From contig CAJNDS010000045.1 in assembly GCA_905221605.1 (NCBI GenBank), positions 62,001 to 126,000 on the forward strand: a stretch of 64,000 nt of DNA. The letters run 5' to 3'. The first letter of the stretch is position 1, and each line of letters begins with the position of its first letter. The notes beneath the pieces are model-generated. The model did no database searches and was not told where the DNA came from. It saw only the letters and a list, made by a program, of their open reading frames with translations. This document shows, piece after piece, positions 53,982 through 62,984 of this stretch. The stretch is from Symbiodinium natans. Lineage: Eukaryota > Sar > Dinophyceae > Suessiales > Symbiodiniaceae. Made by a program: the position numbers and the translations under genes.

Positions 53982-54066
<85 letters not shown>
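53827..54066. repeat. Poly-G tract, about 240 bp
   Basis: Almost uninterrupted G with a few T and one A. G on the + strand is also seen at 6.2, 22.1, 24.8, 25.9, 36.06 and 42.85 kb; C on + at 2.5, 14.15, 54.18, 60.85 and 63.37 kb. Gly/Pro-rich open frames here are artefacts. Base count in such a tract may be an assembly estimate. Confidence 0.95.
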
Positions 54067-54067
<1 letters not shown>

Positions 54068-54092
54068 GGCGGGAAACGCTGATTTTGCTGAG

Positions 54093-54175
54093 GGCGCCCC
54101 TACCCCCCCGTGCTGAACCCCCTGTTTACGCTGTGCGGGTGGCGCGGTCCTCCACGAAAAAATTGTGCACCGACC
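54093..54175 (+). CDS. Exon candidate after the poly-G tract
   Basis: Acceptor TTTGCTGAG, frame APLPPRAEPPVYAVRVAR then SSTKKLCTD before a poly-C tract. Donor GTGGCG possible. Uncertain because of flanking homopolymers. Confidence 0.35.
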
Positions 54176-54295
54176 CCCCCCACACCCCCCCCCCCCCCCC
54201 CCCCACCCCCCCCCCCGCGTTTTGGGGGGGTAAGGAGGGAAAGAGGGAGGTTTCACCTCCTTTTCCCATCCAACACGCCGCCAGGGTCGGCGGAC

Positions 54296-54526
54296 CCTAA
54301 ACCCTAAACCCTAAACCCTAAACCCTAAACCCTAAACCCTAAACCCTAAACCCTAAACCCTAAACCCTAAACCCCACACCCCAAACCCCAAACCCCAAAC
54401 CCTAAACCCTAAACCCTAAACCCTAAACCCTAAACCCTAAACCCTAAACCCTAAACCCTAAACCCTAAACCCTAAACCCTAAACCCTAAACCCTAAACCC
54501 TAAACCCTAAACCCTAAACCCTAACC
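54296..54526. repeat. CCCTAAA array, about 230 bp
   Basis: About 32 heptamers, nearly pure, with a short CCCCAAA/CCCCACA segment. Confidence 0.95.
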
Positions 54527-54538
54527 CAAACGTCTGAG

Positions 54539-54710
54539 GTACTTCAAGGTGCCGCGAGCTGCACCTGGGCGAGTTTTTCAAGGCCCAGGCCATCTTTGCC
54601 GGCCGGAAGCTCCTGAGCGACATAGGGCTTAGGGTTTAGGGTTCAGGGTTCAGGGTTTAGGGTTTAGGGTTTAGGAGGGTTTAGGGCGGAAGCTCCTGAG
54701 CGACGTAGCA
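54539..54710 (+). CDS. Exon with its end duplicated across a TTTAGGG block
   Basis: The island after CGTCTGAG reads TSRCRELHLGEFFKAQAIFA then GRKLLSDIG in the most protein-like frame (other frames are open). Its last 22 bases, CGGAAGCTCCTGAGCGAC plus ATAG, recur at 54687-54708 (GTAG) after about 60 bp of telomere-like repeat. Confidence 0.45.
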
Positions 54711-54823
54711 TGAAGTAGGGCCTTGATTGGCTGGGGTTTTGTGTGTAGGGTTTAGGGCTTAGGGTACATTTGGTATTTTCCCTTGGTGGGTTGAAGAGGG
54801 TCTTATTTAGGAATATTTTTCAG

Positions 54824-54923
54824 AGGGTTTTTGAAGGCCATCCAAGTTTTGGGGTTCAGAAAGGGCTTGTGAGGCCACCACACAAATCACAAACCCTGCT
54901 GGGACACCCGGCCTTCTCAGTCG
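54824..54923 (+). CDS. Exon RVFEGHPSFGVQKGLVR
   Basis: Acceptor ATATTTTTCAG, frame RVFEGHPSFGVQKGLVRPPH then KSQTLLGHPAFSV, donor GTTAGG. The 5' border resembles those at 44881 and 49630 (CAGAGGGTT...). Confidence 0.45.
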
Positions 54924-55115
54924 GTTAGGGTTTGGGGGGTTGGGGTTTAGGGGTTTAGGGGGTTAGGGTTTAGCGTTTAGGGGTTAGGGTTTAGGGTTTG
55001 GGATTTAGGGTTTAGGGTTTAAGGTTTAAGGTTTAGAGTTTTTAAAGTTCGCACCTTAGACATCTGGGAGCGCCCTCAAGAAGGGCCTATGTGGACGAGG
55101 GCGCGGGGCTTTTCT

Positions 55116-55432
55116 AGGACCGGGAGTAGGCCCTTTTTTCATTGTTTTAGGGTTGGGGTTCCCTTATAATCCCCTTAAAACCAAAAAGGGCACCCTTTTA
55201 TTCCTAGGCTACTCTTTCGGGTCATTTTTTTTTTGGGTTGTGCGATCTCTGCTTGGATTGGACAAGCTTCCGAGCCGGCACGGCTATACGTTAAAGCAGA
55301 AGGACTCTCTGCCATCCCTAGGGGCCCATGTACCTCTATGGTATATACCTTGGGCCTTAAAGGGGTTCCCATACAGTAGCTTTAGGGCCCAAGTATATAC
55401 TATAATAGGCACAGGGACCCTTGGGACATGAG
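55116..55432. mobile_element. E4 element, exon-like island, E6 element
   Basis: E4 (55116-55222: CTAGGACCGGGAGTAGGCCC ... CTAGGCTACTCTTTCGGGTC) and E6 (55316-55432: GGGGCCCATGTACC ... CACAGGGACCCTTGGG) bracket a + strand island reading SFGSFFFWVVRSLLGLDKLP then SRHGYTLKQKDSLPS. The island upstream of E4 reads KGLCGRGRGAFLGPG up to the donor-like GTAGGC in the E4 end. Confidence 0.55.
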
Positions 55433-55677
55433 AGTCTCGGCCTATGACCCCAGTTGAGGTGAGAAGCGCACGTGGGGCAGCACCGCTGTCCCACAGCCCT
55501 AAACCCTAAACCCTACACCCTAAACCCTAAACCCTAAACCCTAAAACCCTAAAACCCTTTACCCACATTCCGAAAGTCCTGAACCCAAAGACAGCAACCC
55601 ACCTAAACCGCGCAACGACGCCACCAGAAAGCCTAAGCCCTGGACTCGACTCCGAAACCATAAGCCGGAAGCTTCAG

Positions 55678-55956
55678 TCTGTTCGTGTGGAGCTCAGGGC
55701 TTCTTGCACAGGGTTCAGCCGGGGCTTAGAGGGATCTTGCGAGAGTAGGTTTAAAGTTTAGACTCAGGGCTTTACAGTGCAGCGTTTAGGGCTCTAGGGT
55801 TTAGGGCTCAGGGGTTGAGGGTTTCGGTTTAATTAGGTTTTTGGGTTTATGGTGAGGCTTTCAGGGTCCAGGGCTTCATTTCGGGGAGGTACATGCCAGA
55901 ATAGGTTCGGTCTATTCATTTATGGTACCTCAGTGGCCGGCTGTTCTCAACTTTAA
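55678..55956 (+). CDS. Two exon candidates
   Basis: 55678-55744 (after AGCTTCAG) reads SVRVELRASCTGFSRGLEG then SCE, ending at GTAGGT. 55900-55956 (after ATGCCAG) reads NRFGLFIYGTSVAGCSQL and TAA, or ends at GTACCT. Good splice signals; no family. Confidence 0.4.
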
Positions 55957-56040
55957 GTCTATACCCGTCCTGATTGCCGAACCCTAAACCCTAAACCCTA
56001 AACCCTAAACCCTAAACCCCAAAGCCCATGAACCCTCAAG

Positions 56041-56276
56041 TACCGCACTTCGACACCCCTTCAACGCGTTTTTCCTCCGAAAGCGGTCTTCATGGACCCA
56101 CATGGCACAAAGGGGCGGCGACCAAGCATCGTGAGATAGGCCCTTAGGGTTTAGGGTTTCGGGTTTAGGGTTTAGGGCTAGCCAGCTTAAAATGTGGGCT
56201 TAGGGCCGAGGGGTTCAGAGCTTGGCATGCACGCTTCAACTCCCTGGATGTTTCTGTGAACCCTCCAAAGATGACG
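56041..56276 (+). CDS. Two exons upstream of the 56.4 kb chain
   Basis: 56041-56130 (after CCTCAAG) is 30 codons, YRTSTPLQRVFPPKAVFMDP then HGTKGRRPSI, with canonical donor GTGAGA. 56219-56276 (after GGTTCAG) reads SLACTLQLPGCFCEPSK in the same phase and ends at GTTTAG or a GA donor. Probably the same gene as the next entry. Confidence 0.5.
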
Positions 56277-56416
56277 GTTTAGGGTTTAGGGTTTAGGGTT
56301 TAGGGTTTAGGGTTTAGGGTTTAGAGTTTAGGGCTTGGGGTTTCGGGTTTGCCTGCACCAAACCCTAAACCCGAAACGCTAAACCCTGAACGCAAGCCCC
56401 TGTAATTTGAGATTAG

Positions 56417-57453
56417 TCGGGAGTCGTTTATGACCTTGGTGGCCCAGTGGTACCCTTTCCCCTTTTTCTTCTAAGGTTCCCTTATAAGGTAACTATCCCA
56501 AAAAAGGGTGCCCTTACTGTGATGTGGTTACTGGGCTACCAAGTGCCTGTCATATACAAAACTCCTCGAATCTTTCCTAAGTCCTCGGAACTTCCCCGGA
56601 CCTGAACCTGTATATTTTCAATCAGCCCTGAACCCCAAACCCTAAACCCCAAACCCTAAACCCTGTACCCTAAGCCCTAAGCCCTAAGCCCTAAACCCTA
56701 AACCCTAAACCCTAAACCCTAAACCCTACACCCTAAACCCTAAACCCTAAACCCTAAACCCTAAACCCTAAACCCTAAACCCTAAACCCTATCGGAGATA
56801 GGGTCCAGGGTTTTCATTGTACTGAGAGATGCCGTCGCCAACGCCCGTTTGCCATCCACCACCCCCCGGACAAGGGGGGCCGAGACCGGCTGGCTACAAT
56901 GGAGTTTAGGGTTTAGGGTTTAGGGTTTAGGGTTTAGGGTTTAGGGTTAGGGTTTAGGGTTTAGGGTTTAGGGTTCAGGGTTTAGGGTTTAGGGTTTAGG
57001 GTTTAGGGTTTAGGGTTTAGGGTTTAGGGTTTAGGGTTTAGGGCTTAGGGCTTAGGGCCTAGGGCTTAGGGTTTAGGGTTCAGGGTTTAGGGTTTAGGGT
57101 TTAGGGTTTAGGGCTTGGGTTTAGGGTTTAGGGCTTAGATTTTAGGGTTTAGGGTTTAGGGTTTAGGCTACGGCTTAAGGGTGCAATGTTTTTTGTTTAA
57201 GGTTCGGGTTCGGGGTTCAGGGTTTAGGGCTTCGGGTTTGGGGTCTAGCGTTGAGGTTTAGGGTTCAGGATTTAGGGTTGAGGGCGTTCCCTAGAGAAAG
57301 CATGGATTCCCCCAGACAAATCCAGCGTCGTCCCCTTGATGATCCGGGTTTAGGGTTTAGGGTATAGGATTTCGGGTTATGCAGTAGAACGTAAGCCCAG
57401 AAGACCGAGGCACCTATTCCAATCCAACGGGCCCCTGTTCACTTCATTTTTGA
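56417..57453 (+). CDS. Five-exon phase-consistent 3' gene model
   Basis: Exons 56417-56449 (SGVVYDLGGPV), 56544-56609 (CLSYTKLLESFLSPRNFPG), 56827-56903 (RCRRQRPFAIHHPPDKGGR, then DRLATM), 57295-57347 (ESMDSPRQIQRRPLDDP) and 57401-57453 (DRGTYSNPTGPCSLHF, TGA). All four junctions are GT-AG and keep phase, with two split Glu codons. The first intron (56450-56543) is an E3 element; the third (56904-57294) is mostly TTTAGGG. LESFLSPR.. and the basic RCRRQR stretch are notable but no domain is recognised. Confidence 0.6.
56435..56543. mobile_element. E3 element acting as an intron
   Basis: CTTGGTGGCCCAGTGGTACCC ... GTTACTGGGCTACCAAG. The first 15 bp stay in the exon (LGGPV) and the intron is the remaining 94 bp, GTACCC to CCAAG. 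Confidence 0.85.
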
Positions 57454-57743
57454 GGCCTCAGACACTTTATCGGGCACTCTGAGAAAAGCCAATGTTGGCT
57501 GCCACTAAACACGAAAACCCAAAGATCTTGCCAGAATCGCTGCAATGTCCAGCAATAGCCTAACCCCAAACGCCAAGCCCCAAACACCTAGACACCCATT
57601 CTACACCTAAGCCTTGAACCCTAAACCTTGCACCCTAGACCCTAAACCCTAAACTCTAAACCCTAAACCCTAAACCCTAAACCCTAAACCCTAAACCCTA
57701 AACCCTAAACCCTAAACCCTAAACCCTAAACCCTGACCTTAAG

Positions 57744-59235
57744 AATGACTTGTTCGCAGAACTTGACAAAACTTTGAGCCCCTTGAGCCCAGGGTTTAGG
57801 AACCTCACGCCTTGAAAGGACTTGTTGGGGTTTGGGGTTTAGGGTTTAGGGTTGAGGGTGTAGGGTGTAGGGTTTTGGGTTTATTTTGTTCCTAGGGTTT
57901 GTTCAGGTGTTGGGGGCCAATGCTTGTGGTTTGTGGTTTAGGGTGCTTGGGTCTATTTAAGGTTTACCTCGGGAAATTTGGCTATGATGCGTGCATCATT
58001 CCGAAGCGAACCCTCAACCCTAAACCCTAAACCCTAAACCCTAAACCCTAAACCCTAAACCCTAAACCCTAAACCCTAAACCCTAAACCCTAAACCCTAA
58101 ACCCTAAACCCTAAACCCTAAACCCTAAACCCTAAACCCTAAACCCTAAACCCTAAACCCTACAGGAAGACAGTGCCATCTAAGCTAGCCGGCTCCCTGG
58201 CATCTGAGCAATGCAGCCTGAGCACGACAAGAGCTTGCCTCCAAATGTTCTGCACTCAGAGACCAGCGCTTTCTGCATCGGTCTTTGGGAACCCTAAACC
58301 CTAAACCCTAAACCCTAAACCCTAAACCCTAAACCCTAAACCCTAAACCCTAAACCCTAAGCCTATAAGCTCAATCACCCCCGCACCCTAGCATCCTAAG
58401 CCCCCTCTATCCGAAAACCACCCTGCAAGCCCTCAAACCCTCAACACCCTAAACCCTTAAACCCCTACACAGCACAGCCCAGCACCCCAAATGCCCCAAC
58501 CCAAAGCCCCAACACCCTAAATGCCTTCAAGCCCCACAAAACCCTTCAACCCTAAACCCTAGACCCGAAACCCGAAACCCTAAACCCCTAAACCCTAAAC
58601 TACCCTGCAAAGCCCAACAGCTGAACCCCCTAAAGCCGGCCAGCATCCTTCGAAACCGGATGCTACAAGCCCGAAAAGAAAACCTAAAGCCTACCAAGCC
58701 CAAGCACCCGAAACTTAACGCCGAAACCCTACAGGGTGGGGCCCCCTAGTTATAAGTAGAGTTATAAGGGCCCTAAATTGGGTTATAAGGACCCTAAGTT
58801 AGGTTATAAGTCCCTTAACTACAGTTAGTATAGTAAGGGGGCCCCACCCTGTATAGAAGCCCTAAACCCACAAACCCCAAAACCCGAAAACCTACAAAGC
58901 ACAAGACCCTAAGACCCCCTAACACCCCACGCTCTCACTCCAAAACCCTATACCCTAGACCCCAAACCCTAAACTCCAAACCCTAAACCCCAACACCCAA
59001 ATCCTCAACCCTAAACCCCAAACCCTCAACCCTAAAGCCTAAACCCCAAACCCTAAACCCCTAAACCCTAAACCCCAAACCCTAAACCCTAAACCCTAAA
59101 CCCTAAACCCTAAACCCCAAACCCTAAACCCTAAACCCCAAACCCTAGACCCTGGAAGTCCTGAAGTGCTCCTTCGCAGGGCCCTGGGACGCATTTTTCC
59201 ACCTCTGGAGCCCAAGAAGCATCCTTGACACATAA
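57744..59235 (+). CDS. Three-exon 3' gene model, product unknown
   Basis: Exons 57744-57793 (NDLFAELDKTLSPLSP), 58166-58280 (KTVPSKLAGSLASEQCSLST, then TRACLQMFCTQRPALSAS) and 59167-59235 (CSFAGPWDAFFHLWSPRSIL, DT, TAA). The first junction splits a Gly codon; both keep phase. The second intron holds an E1 element. Ser/Thr/Cys-rich; no domain recognised. The start is not identified. Confidence 0.5.
58015..58162. repeat. CCCTAAA array, about 150 bp
   Basis: About 21 perfect heptamers ending in CTACAG, the acceptor of the exon at 58166. Confidence 0.95.
58732..58851. mobile_element. E1 element
   Basis: CAGGGTGGGGCCCCC ... GGGGGCCCCACCCTG flanked by TA, inverted relative to the 31.4 and 40.6 kb copies and nearly identical to the 60.2 kb copy. 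Confidence 0.85.
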
Positions 59236-59760
59236 GGGTTTAGGGTTTAGGGTTTAGGGTTTAGGGTTTAGGGTTTAGGGTTTAGGGTTTAGGGTTTAGG
59301 GTTTAGGGTGTTATGAGTGAGGGGTAGGTCTTTTTGCTAGCGTTATTTTGGCTTAGTTTGTTTTTTTGGTGGGGGCGGGGTCAGGTTTTAGTAATTTAGG
59401 GTCAAGGTGATAAGTCATATTGCTTTACTGTCATCACATTTAGGTTAAGTAGGGTGACCTTTCTTTGTAGGTGCTCTCCCTCCTCACTTTCTCTGTCTAC
59501 ATATGAAGCAGGGTTTATATATTTATGTTTTTGGTGAGTGTATATAAGGTTCCTTTTTGAATATTGGTGAGTGTATATACCTGGTGTCCTTTTGGGGATA
59601 CAGAAATACACACCCTACGTCATATATAGAACATGGTTGCGGCTTCTATTCCAACTACGGCAGATCTTTTTGGGGTCTCGGGTTTAGTGGGGGCGGGGTC
59701 GATCTACTGGTACGGTTCAGGGCTCCGGATTTTCGGCTTTAGGCTTAAAGGTTTTTTTGC
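59236..59760. other. Intergenic stretch with E7 copy 2
   Basis: TTTAGGG array to 59308, then unique AT-rich sequence. 59532-59600 is the reverse complement of the E7 repeat at 11.3 kb, with two TGGTGAGTGTATATA motifs. No convincing exon, though short frames exist on both strands. Confidence 0.6.
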
Positions 59761-59865
59761 ATGTCTCGCAAGCCCTAAACCCTAAACCCTAAACCCTAAA
59801 CCCTAAACCCTAAACCCTAAACCCTAAACCCTAAACCCTAAACCACCACCCAACACTCATGCTTG

Positions 59866-60696
59866 ATGAGCTCCTTCAGCCAATTCGCGCGAAATGCCCG
59901 ACGTAGTGCTGCATGGCACCGAGAAGCACTGGCCAAGAAACACAGGGAATGCACTCACGGCTGTCCTGGGGTTTAGGGTTTAGGGTTTAGGGTTTAGGGT
60001 TTAGGGTTTAGGGTTTAGGGTTTAGGGTTAATTAGGGTTTAGGGTTTAGGGTTTAGGGTTTAGGGTTTAGGGTTCAGGGTTCAGGGTTCAGGGTTTAGCT
60101 GGTTGTCTGGGCTTTTTTCCCCAAAATATGGGCCTTCCTAAGGTACCCCCCCGCCCCCCCCTCCCCCCTTGCCGATGCGGTTTCTAAGACCCCTTACCCC
60201 TAAACCCTAAGCCCTAAACCCTACTTCCTTTCCCTACAGGGTGGGGCCCCCTAGTTATAAGTAGAGTTATAAGGGCCCTAAATTGGGTTATAAGGACCCT
60301 ATGTTAGGTTATAAGTCCCTTAACTACAGTTAGTATAGTAAGGGGGCCCCACCCTGTAAGCCCTAAACCCTACTTCCTTTCCCTAGATTTGGGGTGAGGC
60401 TTGTTTGTGCCGCAGTGGGTGACAGATAAGCTCGTTTTTGGCTCCGGAGTTGGGTGTCTGGAGGCTTCGGATTCGAGCAAAATAACCTGTGTGCTCTTCA
60501 GCCAAAAAAAGGCTGTCTTAGGGTTTAGGGTTTAGGGTTTAGGGTTTAGGGTTTAGGGTTTAGGGTTTAGGGCTAGGGTTTAATTCGGGTTTAGGGATTA
60601 ATTAATGTTTTGGGTTTAGCTTCCTTGTTGCAAAAAGGTTTGTACAGGCTTCTCTGGGAATGTGTTGGTTCGGTGTCAAGTGTGGACTTACCTTAA
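59866..60696 (+). CDS. Complete three-exon gene model, about 86 aa
   Basis: ATG 59866 opens MSSFSQFARNARRSAAWHRE, then ALAKKHRECTHGCPG, 35 codons ending exactly at GGG|GTTTAG (59970). Exon 2, 60416-60522 (after GTGCCGCAG), reads WVTDKLVFGSGVGCLEASD then SSKITCVLFSQKKAVL. Exon 3, 60648-60696 (after TTTGTACAG), completes a Gly codon and reads LLWECVGSVSSVDLP with TAA. Both junctions keep phase. The basic first exon has HRECTHGC, a possible Cys/His metal site; otherwise unknown. Intron 1 contains an E1 element. Confidence 0.55.
60237..60356. mobile_element. E1 element flanked by 29-bp direct repeats
   Basis: CAGGGTGGGGCCCCC ... GGGGGCCCCACCCTG. The sequence TAAGCCCTAAACCCTACTTC plus CTTTCCCTA occurs directly before (60208-60236) and directly after (60357-60385) the element. 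Confidence 0.85.
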
Positions 60697-60846
60697 GATG
60701 AACAGTAATTAGGGACACGTGCGTCCGGCACTTCATCTAAGACACATTCCCAAATCGTTTCCTAGCCTAAACCCTAAACCCTAAACCCTAAACCCTAAAC
60801 CCTAAACCCTAAACCCTAAACCCTAAACCCTAAACCCTAAACCCAA

Positions 60847-60867
60847 CCCCCCCCCCCCCCCCCCCCG

Positions 60868-60905
<38 letters not shown>

Positions 60906-60966
60906 CCCCCCCCCCCCCCCCCACCCCCCCCCCCCCCCGCCCCCCCCCCCCCCCCCCCCCCCCCCC
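60847..60966. repeat. Poly-C tract, about 120 bp, ending at an acceptor-like TTACAG
   Basis: Almost pure C with a few G and one A, following a CCCTAAA array and followed by TTACAG and an open island (PPRTLALKTLAASGPRP). The next island, 61152-61205 after CCTGCAG, reads FDPGSRTKARIPQCQAS up to GTAAAT. Confidence 0.9.
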
Positions 60967-61596
60967 TTACAGCCCCCAAGAACCCTGGCCCTCAAGACCT
61001 TAGCGGCTTCAGGGCCAAGACCCTAAACCCTTACTAAACCCCAAGCCCGAAACCCTAAACCCTAAACCGTAAACCCTAAACCCTAAACCCTAAACCCTAA
61101 ACCCTAAACCCTAAACCCCAAGCCCTGAGCCCTACATTCTCAGCCCTGCAGTTTCGACCCCGGCAGCCGTACTAAGGCCCGAATCCCACAATGTCAGGCC
61201 TCTGTAAATGGTATTACTACGGCCTAGCAGATAACGGTCCCAGACTCAAGATCCGCTTCCCTAAACCCGAAACTTTGCGGCACATAAGTTTCCCCAGACT
61301 CTTTGAACACACTATCGACAGCTTCGGCCGAAGCCCTAGACCCTAAACCTTGAAGCCCCTGAAACCCTAAGCCCTCAACGCCGTAGCTGAATCCCATGGA
61401 CCCGACCTCTGAACCCTTACTTAGAAAGCCTACACACCCTGAGCCCTAAGAACTAAACCCCAAACCCCTAAAAAGTTGGCAAAGCCAAGAAGTCCCTGAA
61501 CCCTACAGCCTAAACCCTAAACCCCACACCCTAAACCCTAAACCCTAAACCACCCTGAGCCCGCCCGGGTCCATTGATGAGCGCCCGGGCGCCACC

Positions 61597-62424
61597 ATGG
61601 GCTGCTGTAGCAACAAGGAGCTTCACGGGGTTGAGGGTTGAGGGTTTAGGGTCTAATTAGGGTCTAGGGTTTAGTGCTCAGCGTTGAGGGTTTAGGGTCT
61701 AGGGTCTAGTGTTTGGTGCTCAGGGTTGAGGGTTGAGTGTTTAGGGTTGACCCTAAACCCGAAATCCTGAACCCTAAAACTTAAAGCCTGTGCAAAGCGA
61801 AGGCCTAGCAGCCTGATTGAACAAAAAGCTCGCCCACAAGCCCCAGCGCCTTCAACCTATAAACCCCTAACAACCCGAACGCCGTAAACCTCCAAACCCT
61901 AAACCCGAAACCCTGAATCCCTAAAGCCTTCAACTCGAAACTCGAAATCCCTGAGCCCCAAGCCTTCTAAACTCTAAATCCCTGAGCCCCAGCCCGTAAA
62001 ATCTTACACTCTAGAAACCCTAAACCCTAAACCCTAAACCCTAAACCCTAAACCCTAAATCCTATAAACCCTAAACCCTACGAGGAGCTCTACATCGTCT
62101 GCTCCTGGGACTGGGATGAAGGCCAGCGGCCTTTGAGTTGGGCCCTGGACTCTTGGGTTCCCCCTCTGTACAGGTTTAGGGTTTAGGGTTTAGGGTTTAG
62201 GGTTTAGGGTTTAGGGTTTAGGGTTTAGGGTTTAGGGTTTAGGGTTTAGGGTTTAGGGTTTAGGGTTTGCTGATGGGGCGTAGATGCTGTGAAGGTTAGG
62301 TTTTGGGACAAGCTCGAACGAAGAGCAGCTTTGGCCCGATTGGGAAAGGCCATCTAACACTTTCTCCCACCCCACGCCGTCCGAGGCGGCAAAGCCACCC
62401 GAACCTATTCCTTTTAGGGTTTAG
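61597..62424 (+). CDS. Small gene with MGCC N-terminus (dual acylation signal)
   Basis: ATG 61597 has an excellent context (GCCACCATGG). Exon 1, 61597-61629, is MGCCSNKELHG, ending at GTTGAG. Exon 2, 62085-62173 (after CCCTACGAG), reads ELYIVCSWDWDEGQRPLSWA then LDSWVPPLY, ending CAG|GTTTAG. Exon 3, from 62313, completes a Ser codon and reads SNEEQLWPDWERPSNTFSH then PTPSEAAKPPEPIPF and meets TAG at 62422 inside GGTTTAGG. Junctions keep phase. Gly2 followed by Cys3-Cys4 is the classic myristoylation plus palmitoylation motif of membrane-anchored signalling proteins (established); the rest is Trp-rich and unknown. A shorter splice to 62441 (PTAYFP, TAA) is possible. Confidence 0.6.
62173..62272. 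repeat. TTTAGGG array used as intron 5' end
   Basis: About 14 perfect heptamers starting exactly at the donor of exon 2 of the MGCC gene. Confidence 0.95.
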
Positions 62425-62554
62425 GCGGCCTAAACTCAAGCCAACTGCTTACTTTCCATAAAACTTCTTCATTCCGTCACGGTGGTCGCCAGCCTGGTTC
62501 AAAATGAAGGTTCACCAAAAAAAAGGCAAAAGGCAAGCCTCCACAGGCCCAGGT

Positions 62555-62760
62555 GGAGAAGGCCCACAGATGAGACAGGGGCCCGTGAGGGCAAGAGGCC
62601 CAGCAGGCCAGGAGGGCCTAGCGGGGCAGGGGGGGGGGGGGGGGGCCGAGGAAGGTCTGGGCCCACCCACAGAAAGCCCAAAACAGGTGAGTTTAAAATG
62701 GCCTAGGGGGGGCCCAGTAGGCCCAGGGCGGCTCAGGGGGGCCCAGGGAAAACTGCAGCG
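62555..62760. repeat. GGCC/GGGCCC-rich low-complexity stretch with G-run
   Basis: GGCCCAG, GGCCAGGAGG and GGGCCC motifs recur around a 16-base G-run (62630-62645). Open frames on both strands follow from composition; I do not call a gene. Confidence 0.6.
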
Positions 62761-62825
62761 TTTCCTGCAAGGATATCTCAAAGTCGCTTCGTGCAGGATT
62801 GTTCCACATATGTTCTCGTACTTGC

Positions 62826-62924
62826 AAGCCCCCAAGTCCTCTTAGTAGGCTATAGGCAGAGTTATAGACTATCGGCAGACTTAGAATTGAGGTTATAAGT
62901 ACCCAATATAAACCTCCAAGTCAC
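62826..62924. mobile_element. E5-related fragment
   Basis: CCTCTTAGTAGGCTATAGGC and ATAAACCTCCAAGT match the interior and right end seen also at 1851-1972. Confidence 0.5.
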
Positions 62925-62984
62925 CCCCAAACCCTACACCCTAAACCCCAAACACCTCGGCTGCTCATGACCTCCCAGACACAG

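Noticed and set aside
53591-54300. Poly-Pro and poly-Gly frames up to 221 codons
   Set aside because: Translation of the poly-G/poly-C tracts and CCCCAAA repeats; no independent coding evidence.
62482-62845. Overlapping frames on both strands
   Set aside because: GGCC-rich low complexity with a G-run; frames are open because of composition and no acceptor or donor fits.
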